Shown piece by piece: positions 18,181 through 27,900 of a stretch of 64,000 nt of DNA (position 1 is its first letter; each line of letters begins with the position of its first letter). The translations under genes and the position numbers were made by a program. The DNA is from Bifidobacterium sp. (GTDB lineage Bacteria; Actinomycetota; Actinomycetes; Actinomycetales; Bifidobacteriaceae). Under the pieces are notes generated by a model. The model worked only from the letters and a program-made list of their open reading frames with translations. It was not told the origin of the DNA and did no database searches. Location: positions 2,216,610 to 2,280,609 of the forward strand of contig NZ_JALCLM010000001.1 in the NCBI RefSeq assembly GCF_022647885.1, in the 5' to 3' direction.

Positions 18181-19152
18181 CTATAGTTCAACGTGCTCTT
18201 TGCCCTCATCATCTTGAACGTGGGCAAATTTTGCCGCAAGTGCTTCTTTATTCTTACGCTCATCCTCGGCTTTTGCCTGTTCTTTTGCAACGGTAGGATC
18301 CCACAACACATCATCAAGATGACGCTTCCACTCGTGTTGAGCTAGCGGTGAGAGGAACTGTGCAAAACTGATAAGTTTGACGGACCCTTCAGACCGAGCG
18401 CTCAGCATTCCAGTAAAATCGTGATCGCTCAAAAATAGTCTGGGGATTGCCAAACGCTCCTGAATTTCGTTCAAAAACAACACCACGGGCAGGGCTCGCT
18501 GCGGCTGGTTTGGATTGTCGACTCCAATAGCATCAATAAATGCGTTGACAGAAACAATCGATAGCGCGAAACGCTGCGCAATCCCTTCTGGGTCAACCGT
18601 AGTTTTTAGCGCATCATCAGTGGTACCAAGAGAAGAACCTATACTTTCAAGTGTTTCTGCCACACGCGTGACGGTGTCCTGATCCCAGTCAACGCCCAAG
18701 ATGGCACAGGCGGCCATAACCTGTTTAGTGTCACCGCTTTCCGAATAATCAGCAATGGTGTCATAGGCTTCATTTGCACGGAGCAAGGCTTCGACAATGC
18801 TTTGAGGCCTGCCAGGTATTTCACTAGCACCCTCATACACATATTCCGCGTCTGGAACAGTAACATCTTCGCCGGTGATCACTCGTGCGATAGTTTGCGT
18901 CATGCGAACTTGAAGATTTTCACCGTATTTCGCATCATTATCCATCTGAAGAGCTTCACTCAGTGGCCATAATTTCATTAGTTCGCCAGCTACTGCCGAC
19001 GCATCACGTAGTTCAGGCAATATCGCTACACGCCCGATATCGTTCGTCTTAATCACCGTCGCCATTGCTACCCCCTCGTTTCCGCTCAAGCAAAGCTTGC
19101 CATACCGTGCATCATCATCCTCGATGTACACCGCATAACGTGGTTTCATCAT
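18181..19152 (-). CDS. Conserved-looking hypothetical cytoplasmic protein
   Basis: A 323-residue acidic protein without signal peptide or membrane segment. I do not recognise a domain. The middle is mostly helical-looking (PQSIVEALLRANEAYDTIAD, RVAETLESIGSSLG), one segment near residue 240 reads PRLFLSDHDFTGMLSARSEG, and the C-terminus is highly charged (KEQAKAEDERKNKEALAAKF), probably a solvent-exposed helix. The ATG at 19152 is chosen for the AGGTG upstream. Its codon use and composition look like the neighbours, so it is a real gene. It is followed 44 bases upstream on the same strand by a histidine phosphatase gene, and the two may be co-transcribed. Confidence 0.75.
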   Translation of the reverse strand: MMKPRYAVYIEDDDARYGKLCLSGNEGVAMATVIKTNDIGRVAILPELRDASAVAGELMKLWPLSEALQMDNDAKYGENLQVRMTQTIARVITGEDVTVPDAEYVYEGASEIPGRPQSIVEALLRANEAYDTIADYSESGDTKQVMAACAILGVDWDQDTVTRVAETLESIGSSLGTTDDALKTTVDPEGIAQRFALSIVSVNAFIDAIGVDNPNQPQRALPVVLFLNEIQERLAIPRLFLSDHDFTGMLSARSEGSVKLISFAQFLSPLAQHEWKRHLDDVLWDPTVAKEQAKAEDERKNKEALAAKFAHVQDDEGKEHVEL

Positions 19153-19195
19153 AGACACCTGGTGTATTACTCAGATGTATCAACAGGCCAAAACC

Positions 19196-19855
19196 TTAGA
19201 TAACAGCAGCAGCTGGGTCTGCATACTCAATGGAAACAGGCAACTTTGTTGCATTATCGAAAGTAATGGTAGTTATTGAAGCTAGACCTGTATGCCTCAT
19301 CATCATGTTATGTTCTGCTCTACCTTTTTCTAACAGATGCCGGAAAGTCCAAATCGGGGATTCGTGGCTGATCGCGATAATGTGTTCGCCCGGGTATTCG
19401 TCGACTTTTTCATAGACAAAATCGCCCACACGTTGCGCAATCTGCTGATACGTTTCCCCCCAACTAGGTTTCCAGAGGTTATGCAATAGTTTGATATTGT
19501 TTCTTCGCCATACCGCACCATCTCCATGACCGATACGTTTACCTCTGAACTCGTTCCCTGCCTCAATAATGCGGTCATCCAAGGTAACCGTCAGAGGATC
19601 TTCACCATGCTTCTCGCGTTCCTCATTAAGCGCTTCAAGAATTGCATCAGAAGTCTCACAGGTGCGGTCTAAAGGAGACGAAAATAGTGCGACAGCATTG
19701 TTGAGTGTTGGTTGTTGAGCTATATACTGCGCAGTTGCTCGCGCCATACGTTGCCCGCGCGTGGAAAGATGGAAATCAGGAAGACGCTCATACAACACAT
19801 GTTCTGGGTTAAACACCTCACCGTGACGAACTAAGCTCACCTTCGTCGTTGTCAT
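19196..19855 (-). CDS. Histidine phosphatase family protein (phosphoglycerate-mutase-like)
   Basis: A 219-residue protein with the catalytic LVRHGEVFNP motif at residues 8-17, an Arg-rich early region (RGQRMARATAQYIAQ), SSPLDRTCETSDAI and the second catalytic His in ISHESPIW. This superfamily uses a phospho-histidine and includes phosphoglycerate mutases, adenosylcobalamin phosphatase and broad phosphatases. In actinobacteria, proteins of this size are usually annotated as phosphoglycerate-mutase-like phosphatases. The ATG at 19855 is supported by GGAGG nine bases upstream. The substrate is unknown. Confidence 0.88.
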   Translation of the reverse strand: MTTTKVSLVRHGEVFNPEHVLYERLPDFHLSTRGQRMARATAQYIAQQPTLNNAVALFSSPLDRTCETSDAILEALNEEREKHGEDPLTVTLDDRIIEAGNEFRGKRIGHGDGAVWRRNNIKLLHNLWKPSWGETYQQIAQRVGDFVYEKVDEYPGEHIIAISHESPIWTFRHLLEKGRAEHNMMMRHTGLASITTITFDNATKLPVSIEYADPAAAVI

Positions 19856-20166
19856 AAAGCCTGTCCTCCAAATAGTCAATGTTGTTATATGGGTCATATA
19901 TCTGCAGCAATGATTTCTTCCACAAATATGCCATCACCGTATACAGCGTGTCGCGTGGAGAGGACATATAGAGTATGCCTTGCATACAACACTATCTGTA
20001 TATAACACAATCGCAGGGCTGCACAAACTCAACATTCTTGGCACCAGCGCATATTCGTATGCGTGACACCACCACATATCAACACCACTTAGCTAAAGCT
20101 GTATTGCTATGCCTGTTGACAGGTCTTGCGGCACACCACCACTATTAGGAAAGGTATTCATACCAC
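19856..20166. other. Divergent intergenic region
   Basis: About 310 bases between the phosphatase and the MFS transporter. A small palindrome GTATGC-CTT-GCATAC lies near 19973-19987. Promoters for both genes must lie here but none could be fixed. No gene was seen. Confidence 0.4.
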
Positions 20167-21492
20167 ATGGTCAATCAGATCGGTCACGCTCTGCGAGACA
20201 TCAGCAATCGCGTTTTCGGAGGGTACGCGGAATTACTGCGCATGCCTCATACAGCGCGCTTTGCAATTGGTTCAGTAATCGCGTCAATGCCCTTCCCGAT
20301 GATTGGCATGACCATCACTATTTCAGTGCAACATTATTATGGCAGCTATGCTCTTGCAGGTGCACTCACTGCTGTACAAGCTATCGCCTTGGCAATTGTG
20401 GGTCCGTTACTAGGCAAGCTTGTCGATAAATTCGGGCAACGACAAGTCTCTATACCAACGGTCATCATCTGGATTATCGCATCAATAGCTCTTATCAGTA
20501 GCATCACCGCTAAAGCGCCTGAATGGGTGTTGTACTGCATTACTCCCTTCCTTGCTGCTATTCCACCGTGGGGCGCTATGAGTCGTGGGCGATGGACACA
20601 TTTACTCAAAGGTGACCGTGTACGAACCGACCGTGCATTGTCATTGTCAGGAGTATTTGACGAATGTATGTGGGTTATAGGTAATCCTCTCGCTTCAATA
20701 TTGGCTGTCATTTCAGGACTCTTAGCTTTCTCATTCACTGGAGTGTGTGTAATTGTTGGGGCTCTGATGATTCTTACCGAACTCAGTACTGAACCTCCAT
20801 CGCAATCCCAGCTCGCACGTGAAGCTGGTATAACGCGAAAGGAATACCGCGAGCGCGAATCCGCAAAAGCAGCCGAACTCCAAGGTGAAATTGGTAAACA
20901 ATCAATCTGGGGACCTGGACTTATTGCAGTTTGCGTGACTTGGTTTGGTCTTGGAGCTTTCCAAAGCGCAGCCGCCATTTCTATTGTGTCTTTTGCACGC
21001 GAGCAAAGCATGGAACAATATACCGGTTTTGTATTTGCTTGCTTCTCATTAAGCTCGCTGCTAGGCGCGATTTTATATGGTGCTAAAAACTGGGTGATTC
21101 CGCTATGGAAACGCTTTTACTTCTGTCTGTTGGTGGTAAACCTCGGCATCGGAACATTTTTGTTCGCTAAGCACCTTTGGGTAATTATGATTATTTATCT
21201 CATTATCGGTGTATGCCAAGCGCCTACTTGGATCAATGGCAATCAATTGATTCTGCATTTAGTACCACCCACCAGATTCACTGAAGGTGTTGCTTGGATG
21301 GGAGCGATGAATGCTATCGGTGCATCAGTCGGATCGGCCGTCGCTGGGCAATTCATCGATAAGTTCGGCTCGCATGGTGGCTTTGCTGTGGTAACTGGAC
21401 TTGCACTGGCATCCTTGGTTATAGCATTTATAGGGCTGCAGCAGATTCGCACTAGCACCGAGAAGCCAACACTCACACAAGTCACGGTTTAA
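20167..21492 (+). CDS. MFS transporter
   Basis: A 441-residue polytopic protein with about twelve hydrophobic segments in two halves, separated by a charged loop around residues 205-245 (REAGITRKEYRERESAKAAE). The GKLVDKFGQRQ loop after the second helix is the usual MFS G-x3-D-[RK]-x-G signature. It starts at an ATG with AGGAAAGG some distance upstream. The family exports or imports small molecules using ion gradients; the substrate is not predictable, though the layout resembles drug or metabolite efflux proteins. It is monocistronic, with an inverted repeat behind it. Confidence 0.9.
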   Translation: MVNQIGHALRDISNRVFGGYAELLRMPHTARFAIGSVIASMPFPMIGMTITISVQHYYGSYALAGALTAVQAIALAIVGPLLGKLVDKFGQRQVSIPTVIIWIIASIALISSITAKAPEWVLYCITPFLAAIPPWGAMSRGRWTHLLKGDRVRTDRALSLSGVFDECMWVIGNPLASILAVISGLLAFSFTGVCVIVGALMILTELSTEPPSQSQLAREAGITRKEYRERESAKAAELQGEIGKQSIWGPGLIAVCVTWFGLGAFQSAAAISIVSFAREQSMEQYTGFVFACFSLSSLLGAILYGAKNWVIPLWKRFYFCLLVVNLGIGTFLFAKHLWVIMIIYLIIGVCQAPTWINGNQLILHLVPPTRFTEGVAWMGAMNAIGASVGSAVAGQFIDKFGSHGGFAVVTGLALASLVIAFIGLQQIRTSTEKPTLTQVTV

Positions 21493-21538
21493 CTGCGCTG
21501 AGGCTACCAACGCTCAGTGTCAGTACTCCAACTATGAA

Positions 21539-21579
21539 GCTGTGTTATGTCTACAGAGGACTCTCAGATATAACACAGC
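21539..21579 (+). terminator. Hairpin after the MFS gene
   Basis: Perfect ten-base arms GCTGTGTTAT and ATAACACAGC enclose a 21-base loop. No T-run follows, so it is a moderate terminator candidate. Confidence 0.5.
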
Positions 21580-21657
21580 AAACTCGATGCGACGAATTTG
21601 CATATAAGTACCGCACTTTCAGGTCACCACGGCATCTATATGTTTGAATGGTGAACT

Positions 21658-22176
21658 GTGAAAAAACTCATCGCTCAGATTGCGAAATTCGGTGTTGTCG
21701 GGGTTATCGCTTTCATTATTGATTTTGGTATCCTTAACCTCCTCGTTCGTTATGCTCATATGAACAACGTTTCCGCAGGAACCATTTCTTTTTTGGTCTC
21801 TCTTGCGGTTAACTATCTACTGAGCATGTCTATAGTCTTTAAGCACAGAGACGATATGGCACGGTGGCTAGAAATCGTCATTTTCTTTATTTCAGCTGCC
21901 ATAGGACTATTAATTAATGATGCGGTTTTATGGATGGGGACGGCTTCACTTCCCGCTGACGCGATAGAAACCATGCATGGGACATATGTGCTGTATACCA
22001 ACATAGCCAAACTCGTGGCTACAGTCATCGTATCGGTTTGGAACTTTATCATCCGCAAATGGCTACTCGATGCTCCCTCACCCGAGGAAAACGTCAACAC
22101 CGATTCATTTGCACATCGTTTAGGTCGCTGGTCACTACAACATAATCCTTTCCCCGCTAAACCTATGATCAAGTAG
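21658..22176 (+). CDS. GtrA family membrane protein (polyprenyl-phosphate sugar flippase type)
   Basis: A 172-residue protein with four membrane helices. The opening QIAKFGVVGVIAFIIDFGIL, the loop FLVSLAVNYLLSMSIVFKHR and the last helix ending in WNFIIRKWLL are typical of GtrA. GtrA-type proteins are thought to flip undecaprenyl-phosphate-linked sugars made by GtrB-type synthases across the membrane, for modification of surface polymers or teichoic acids. Two GtrB-like proteins are encoded in the polysaccharide locus 10-32 kb to the right. The start is GTG at 21658 with a weak ribosome binding site. The gene stands alone. Confidence 0.87.
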   Translation: MKKLIAQIAKFGVVGVIAFIIDFGILNLLVRYAHMNNVSAGTISFLVSLAVNYLLSMSIVFKHRDDMARWLEIVIFFISAAIGLLINDAVLWMGTASLPADAIETMHGTYVLYTNIAKLVATVIVSVWNFIIRKWLLDAPSPEENVNTDSFAHRLGRWSLQHNPFPAKPMIK

Positions 22177-22357
22177 CTAGACGTCATATAGAGCAAACTG
22201 AGCAGCGTATTCCCTTCGGTGCATCGACATAATCGTATTTTGTTGATGATCTCGTGATACTTATCATTATCAAATTGTTTTGTTAAAAGGGCGATAGTAT
22301 CTGATCAAGAGCAAGAATTTCTTGTTGAATTATGGATTGTTAATCTTAGGAGGAATT

Positions 22358-22705
22358 ATGCCAGTTATTCATACTCATGTCAGTACCTCAACCACTCAAG
22401 AGCAACGCAAACATCTGAAAGCCGCATATGGCAAAGCAATTACAGCTGTGCCAGGAAAATCAGAAGGCTGGTTGATGTGCCCATTTGAAGACAATATGCC
22501 TATATATTTCGGTGGTGATGATACCCAAGCGGCTGCCTACGTGGAGGTCAACGTTTTCGGCAGCAGCGTCCCAAATTCAGCTTGGGAGCAACTCACGAAG
22601 TCCATTATGAAAGCTCTAGGCGATGAGCTAGGTATTCCAGAAGATAGAACATATATACGCTACACCGCAACCACTAATTGGGGTTGGAACGGCGGGAATT
22701 TCTGA
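22358..22705 (+). CDS. MIF-like tautomerase superfamily protein
   Basis: A 115-residue protein beginning Met-Pro (MPVIHTHVSTSTTQEQRKHL), the catalytic N-terminal proline arrangement of the tautomerase superfamily. The length and the end (YIRYTATTNWGWNGGNF) match the macrophage-migration-inhibitory-factor / phenylpyruvate tautomerase branch rather than the shorter 4-oxalocrotonate group. The ATG at 22358 is fixed by AGGAGG five bases upstream; a longer open frame from 22322 would bury the proline. It is probably a cytoplasmic trimer with keto-enol tautomerase activity; the natural substrate is unknown. An inverted-repeat element lies 21 bases behind it. Confidence 0.88.
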   Translation: MPVIHTHVSTSTTQEQRKHLKAAYGKAITAVPGKSEGWLMCPFEDNMPIYFGGDDTQAAAYVEVNVFGSSVPNSAWEQLTKSIMKALGDELGIPEDRTYIRYTATTNWGWNGGNF

Positions 22706-22726
22706 TCGATAATCTTCACTATTCCA

Positions 22727-22826
22727 TTTGTGTAGGGATTTTTATGTAGACAGCAAGTAGCAGCCCTGCAAATCCGCCAAATTTCAAGGCGAATATCTTG
22801 CCTCTATCTAGAATTCCCTACACAAA
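22727..22826. mobile_element. Small element with terminal inverted repeats (copy 2)
   Basis: TTTGTGTAGGGA at 22727-22738 is repeated in reverse complement at 22815-22826, giving a 100-base non-coding unit. The ends are the same as in the element at 10470-10584, and right-end similarity extends to CCCTACACAAACGG. The interior is not alike between copies, apart from a weak CGCC/GGCG stem here. Confidence 0.6.
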
Positions 22827-22858
22827 CGGCTTCGATCGGCAATAAAGAGCCATATACG

Positions 22859-22912
22859 TGATAAGCGGGGTGTCAACACTCAACAATATGAGTGTTGACA
22901 CCCCGCTTATCA
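22859..22912. terminator. 24-base perfect hairpin behind rplI
   Basis: Arms 22859-22882 and 22889-22912 are perfect reverse complements (TGATAAGCGGGGTGTCAACA onward) around the six-base loop ACAATA. It is placed 20 bases past the rplI stop and will stop transcription of the rpsF operon. No long T-run follows on the minus strand. Confidence 0.85.
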
Positions 22913-22932
22913 GATTTGTAGGCAAAAACTGA

Positions 22933-23382
22933 CTACTCAGCAACGACCTTAACAGTAAAGCTTGCTGAAATTTCTGGATGCAGAGCAACCGTAGCAGCAA
23001 AGTCACCAGTAGTCTTGATTGGATCTACATGAATGGCCTTTGCCTGCACGGCAGCCTTCGACTTAAGCGCCGCCACGATTACCTCGTTGGAGATACCACC
23101 GAAGAGCTTGCCTGATTCGGATACCTTTGCAGAGATTTCCACAGTGGTGCCCTCAATAGCATTCTTAGCAGCAATAGCATCCTCACGGGTGGCCAGAGCT
23201 TGAGCGCGACGTGCACGCTTCATGGTTTCAATTTGAGCAGCTGCGCCCTTGCTCCAAGCAAAAGCTAATCCCTGAGGGATCAGGTAATTGCGAGCAAATC
23301 CGGACTTAACCTCAACAACGTCACCTGAGTGACCGAGTTCAGCAACGCTTGTGGTGAGAATAACCTTGGTTTCCTTAGCCAT
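22933..23382 (-). CDS. rplI: 50S ribosomal protein L9
   Basis: A 149-residue protein of the usual L9 length. The N-terminal rRNA-binding part shows [20 protein letters not shown] then [16 protein letters not shown], which is the L9 signature. A long connecting helix and the C-terminal globular domain follow. L9 binds 23S rRNA near the L1 stalk and limits translational frameshifting. It is the last gene of rpsF-ssb-rpsR-rplI, with 14 bases separating it from rpsR and a long hairpin behind it. Confidence 0.98.
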   Translation of the reverse strand: MAKETKVILTTSVAELGHSGDVVEVKSGFARNYLIPQGLAFAWSKGAAAQIETMKRARRAQALATREDAIAAKNAIEGTTVEISAKVSESGKLFGGISNEVIVAALKSKAAVQAKAIHVDPIKTTGDFAATVALHPEISASFTVKVVAE

Positions 23383-23396
23383 GATAAACGCTCCCC

Positions 23397-23645
23397 TCAG
23401 CGACCGGTTGTCGCGTATGGCAACAAAGCCATTTCGCGAGCATTCTTGATGGCAGTAGCAATTTTGCGCTGCTCTTGTACAGTCACACCGGTGATACGAC
23501 GTGAACGAATCTTGCCACGATCAGAGATGAACTTGCGAAGCAAAGCTACATCTTTGTAATCGATAGTGGTGATTTTGGCAGCCTTGAGTGGATTCGGCTT
23601 CTTTTTGAACGGTTTGACCGGTGGTTGCGGCCTTTTGCGTGACAT
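23397..23645 (-). CDS. rpsR: 30S ribosomal protein S18
   Basis: An 82-residue protein with the S18 core [20 protein letters not shown] and [20 protein letters not shown], ending [14 protein letters not shown]18 pairs with S6 on the small-subunit platform; rpsF is in the same operon. The N-terminus has no cysteine at all, so this is the zinc-free form; many bacteria carry a zinc-binding form with Cys motifs here. AAGGAG precedes the ATG. Confidence 0.98.
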   Translation of the reverse strand: MSRKRPQPPVKPFKKKPNPLKAAKITTIDYKDVALLRKFISDRGKIRSRRITGVTVQEQRKIATAIKNAREMALLPYATTGR

Positions 23646-23715
23646 CTGTTTGTACTCCTTGAATACTATATATATCTACGATAATCAGAAACTCAGATTG
23701 GTGAGCCTCTGGAAG

Positions 23716-24363
23716 CTAGAACTCTGGTTCGTCTCCTGAACCGCCGAAATCGTCTGAAGAACCAAATGATCCGAACGATCCGTTGCTGCTGTTTTGATCG
23801 GAACTCCATGGGTCTGCCGGAGCAGCATTCTGGCGGGAGGCTGGTGCTGCGGAAGCGCCACCCTGATATCCGTTGCCAGACTGATAACCTGCCCCACCTT
23901 GGTACCCACCATTGCCGCCATTGTTGCCAGCAGCATTAGCACTATTACCAGCGAAACCGCCACGGCCGTTGTCAGCATTCCCAGAATTCGAGTTGCGAGT
24001 AACCTGCGCTGTATTGCGAGAAAGAGCTGGCCCGATTTCATCGACCCGCATTTCTACAATCGTGCGATTATTACCTTCTCGATCCTGATAGGAGCGCTGT
24101 ACCAGACGACCTTGCGCAATAACGCGCATGCCCTTGGCTAAGCTCGCCTGAATATTAGAGGCCATAGGGTTGTAATTGGAATCCCAAGCCGAACAACGCA
24201 TGAACAGGGCATCACCGTCTTCCCACTGCTGAGAATTACGGTTGAACTGCCTTACAGTTGAGGCAATGGTGAAGTTAGCGACTGTGCCACCATTTGAGGT
24301 AGTACGAACTTCTGGATCCGCTGTGAGATTACCCACTACGGTAATAACCGTTTCTCCTGCCAT
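23716..24363 (-). CDS. ssb: Single-stranded DNA-binding protein
   Basis: A 215-residue SSB. The first 110 residues form the OB-fold: GETVITVVGNLTADPEVRTT, then FMRCSAWDSNYNPMASNIQ and GMRVIAQGRLVQRSYQDREG. A long Gly/Asn/Gln-rich tail follows (GGNGGYQGGAGYQSGNGYQG) and ends in the acidic tip DEPEF, the contact point for partner proteins. The Gly-rich linker is typical of actinobacteria. It coats single-stranded DNA in replication and repair as a tetramer. It lies between rpsF and rpsR in the ribosomal operon. Confidence 0.97.
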   Translation of the reverse strand: MAGETVITVVGNLTADPEVRTTSNGGTVANFTIASTVRQFNRNSQQWEDGDALFMRCSAWDSNYNPMASNIQASLAKGMRVIAQGRLVQRSYQDREGNNRTIVEMRVDEIGPALSRNTAQVTRNSNSGNADNGRGGFAGNSANAAGNNGGNGGYQGGAGYQSGNGYQGGASAAPASRQNAAPADPWSSDQNSSNGSFGSFGSSDDFGGSGDEPEF

Positions 24364-24435
24364 ATTCTTACCCTTCCAAATGCGTTAATCTGCTCAAAGC
24401 TTCAAGCGGTTACGAAGCAAAACTTGAGTTCTAGT

Positions 24436-24732
24436 TTACTTGGCATCCTTACGAAGGATCTTGGTACGAATAACCGATTCATTCAGGTTGAGCACACGAT
24501 CAAGTTCATCACTCGTGGCTGGCTCAGCGCTGTAGTTGACAACTGTGTAGTTGCCCTCTTTTTTGCCATCAATTTCGTAAGCAAGCTTGCGGCGACCCCA
24601 GAAATCAGTCTTCTCGACTGAGCCACCTTCCTTGGTGACGATCTCAAGATACTGTTCGGTCAGCTTTTTCAAGCCTCGTTCGTCGAGCTCTGGATCGGCA
24701 ATAAACATCAATTCATACTTATGCGCAGACAT
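24436..24732 (-). CDS. rpsF: 30S ribosomal protein S6
   Basis: A 98-residue S6 with [18 protein letters not shown] at the start and [20 protein letters not shown] in the middle, ending [11 protein letters not shown]6 forms a dimer with S18 on the 30S platform. The ATG at 24732 is preferred over a GTG one codon earlier because AAGGAGG lies at good spacing before it. It is the first gene of the operon. A short hairpin CGTGGA-CTT-TCCACG at 24759-24773 lies in the leader, where S6-S18 feedback sites are known in other bacteria. Confidence 0.97.
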   Translation of the reverse strand: MSAHKYELMFIADPELDERGLKKLTEQYLEIVTKEGGSVEKTDFWGRRKLAYEIDGKKEGNYTVVNYSAEPATSDELDRVLNLNESVIRTKILRKDAK

Positions 24733-24758
24733 CACCCACCTCCTTCGGACTTATCGGC

Positions 24759-24773
24759 CGTGGACTTTCCACG
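24759..24773 (-). promoter_or_regulatory. Hairpin in the rpsF leader
   Basis: A perfect six-base stem with three-base loop about 27 bases upstream of the rpsF ATG, followed on the transcript by CCG-containing sequence. It could be part of an S6:S18 autoregulatory leader, but the match to the known motif was not verified. Confidence 0.3.
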
Positions 24774-24919
24774 ACAGGAGGGTGTAGCGCGTGCGTGCGA
24801 CGCGAATCCATGAGGATCCCGCCGCAAAGCAACTGTTCTAAGATACACCGTGTTGAGGACTGGACTACTGTGGGGCTAATGATCCAGACATGTGTCCAGT
24901 GGAGAATCGCGAAAATTCA

Positions 24920-27900
24920 TCAACTAGTTCGAGGGGTGCAATCGCCCCCTTGACGTGTGAGGTTCTCGTTGTAGTAGGGATCATTAGCTATTAGCGAACT
25001 GTACTGTCCGCGCATTTTCTCCGATTCCTTTTCGAGTCTCTCCATCTTCTGCTTCGCAGCCGTATCGTATCCGCGGGTCACGGATTCAAAGTGATACAGC
25101 TCTGCCTTGTGGGCCCACACATTGTCTTTTCCAAGACGATCATGAATCCTGATACACAGATCCACATCGTTGTAGGCGACGGAATAGCTTTCGTCAAATC
25201 CTCCAACTGCCTTGAAGTTCTCAGCCTTGATCATGCAGCACGCGGCCGTAACAGCATAGTAGTTGGCATTCTCCATCAAACGACCGAAATATCCGACGTG
25301 GCTTCGTGGAGTGCCCACCATGATATGCCCTGCCACTCCTCCAAGTCCGAGTACGACTCCAGCATGCTGAATCCGCTCATTGGGATAATAGAGCTTCGCT
25401 CCAACGACCCCTACCCTGTCCTGTTGGGCATAACCGACCATCGTGGACATCCAATCAGGGGCGATGACCTGCGTATCGTCATTCAGGAACAACAGATAGC
25501 GGCCCGAGGCCTGCTGCGCAGCAAGATTATTGATTCTCGAAAAATTGAATGGGATATCGATATTCAGGACTTTGATCGGCACCTTCGATCGCGCGGAAAG
25601 CTGATCGTAGAGATCGAACATTGCCGTATTCGTGCTGCCATTGTCGGCGATCACGATCTCGTAATGTGGGTAGCTTGTTTTTTCCAGGATGGAGCTGATG
25701 CAACGTTCGATATTGTCGTATCCATCCTTCGTCGGAATGATAACCGAAACCAGTTCATCACCAGGAACTTCATATTCGATATCGTAAATGCCGTTGAGCG
25801 GGCTTCGTTGTGCCTTCGCCGCTATACCGCGCCTATCTAGGGCGGCCTGCACCGCATACTGACCGGCTGCAAACGCATAATCCTTCGAAGACTGATTGCC
25901 CGCTGTCGATGTAGGCAGTGTGCGCCAGTGATAGAGCACTCGGGCGATATGCTTGATGCTATCCGGATTGGTGGATTCAGTGGCTCGCAGCACGAAGTCG
26001 TAGTCCTGAGCGCCATCGAACTCGCTTCGAAATCCATTCAGTTCCATAGCCAATGATCTGCGATACACACCAAGATGGCTGATGTAGTTGGTACTCAGCA
26101 AGAGATCTGGTGAATAGTCCGGCTTGAATGCGGGATCGGAACGTTTGCCACCTTCGTCGATCTTGTCCTCGTCGGTGTAGATCACATCCAAGGATCCGTT
26201 CTCGTTCAAAGCCTGCACCACATAGGCGAGTGCATCCGGCGGGATCTCGTCATCATTGTCCATCAGGGCGACGAACTCACCTTGGGCCATATGCAATGCG
26301 GAATTCGTGGCCTCGGAGATTCCTCCGTTCTCTTCGCGGAACACCACACGAATCCGCGAATCCTTGGCCTGCAGACCTTCGAGAGCCGACCTCACCCGAG
26401 GGTCGCTGGAGTGGTCGTCGGCCAGACAAAGCTCCCAATGCTGATAGGTCTGTTGTCTCACCGATTCGACGGCACGGAAAAGCCACTTTGGATCCACATT
26501 ATAGACCGGCATAATAATGGATATCAGTGGACGGTAGGAGAATTCATCGGGATCGGGCGGTGTCTGGGAGGATTCAACATTGGCGATGAACTTCTCATAG
26601 GATTCCCTCCGATCCCGGGGAGCGATGAAACGCTCTTTGAGACGGTGCACGAGCGTGCGCGGGTGGAGCGCCATCTTCATCAGACGTTGCATCCTGTTGA
26701 GTATCAGCAGCACCTTGGAGACCTTGACCTTGGCGATCTTCGCGCCATCGGGACTGCTGGCCATGACGGGTACGATACCGAGTTTCGTTTGAATCGTCAG
26801 TACGAAGCCTGGTTGATCCCTCTCATTGAGCAGGAACATCCTGCTGACATCCAACCTCTCGAATCGCTCTATACCGACCGTGGTAACCCTGTCCGTATAT
26901 TGCTTCGGCACGGTGACCGCCGCAACACGATGACGATACACATCCGCAGCCCAACCCTTGACGACATAACGGTCAGGCGCTCCCGGAACCGGGCTCACCG
27001 AATCGATGGTCAGACCGATCACAGGTGTTTTCTCGGGATGCCGCGGAGGATACATCGCCGACCTGAATGGGTCGGTCATCTGAGGCTGTTTGACAAGATA
27101 GCGATTGACCACATCCCGAGGAATGGCAAGAGGAGAGGGTTTCACATTCCTCATCATCGAGAAGGGTTCCCAGATCGTCGTATGCCCAAGCTGTTGCTGC
27201 ATACGAGCACAAAAATCCACTCCTTGCATCCCTTGTGGCAAAGAATCATCAAATCCCTGCAATTTACGGAAATCCGACAACTTGACGAGCATGCATTGCT
27301 CGGTGACCGCGAAGATATCCCGGGGCAGTGAGGTACGGAAGTAGTAGCTGACATCACCATCCAGCTCACCGGCTCCCTCGAATACCTGGCCGTTTCTCAA
27401 GGATTCAAGCGTGACGCCGGCATCAAGAACACGATGATGACCGTCAACGATGCGACCTCCGATTACTCCCACATCCTTACGCCACGTGAAGTTCACCATC
27501 TCGTTGATCCATGAAGGATGGGTAGGCAGAACACCATCGACGAATACGATCGACTGTGCCTTGAGAGCGTCCGCTTGGGCTATTATCCTGTCCTGATCGT
27601 TGAAGTTCTCGATGTTCAGCACATGGAATGACGGATACTCAGTGGTGTGTTGCAGCAACGCGACCTGCTCGTCATTCAGGCGAGCAGTGACCACAAGCAC
27701 CGTAGGGAGTGTCTTCAAGTGAACATTCGCCTTGTACGTACCGAGATTATCGAGTTGCACGACCTCGGCATCCACACCTGCCCGTTGATAGGCATCGACG
27801 ACGGCCTTACGCCCTGCCTCATAGGCGTACATCTTGCTCCGCGGATCGCCTGCAACCGAGGTATCCAGTGTCCTCCAGTGATAGAGCACTTCGGGGATGT

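Noticed and set aside
26282..27331. 349-codon open frame on the plus strand
   Set aside because: It lies entirely antisense to the duplicated glycosyltransferase gene, whose motifs are clear; the product has odd His/Arg-rich composition and no domain. It is a shadow of codon bias.
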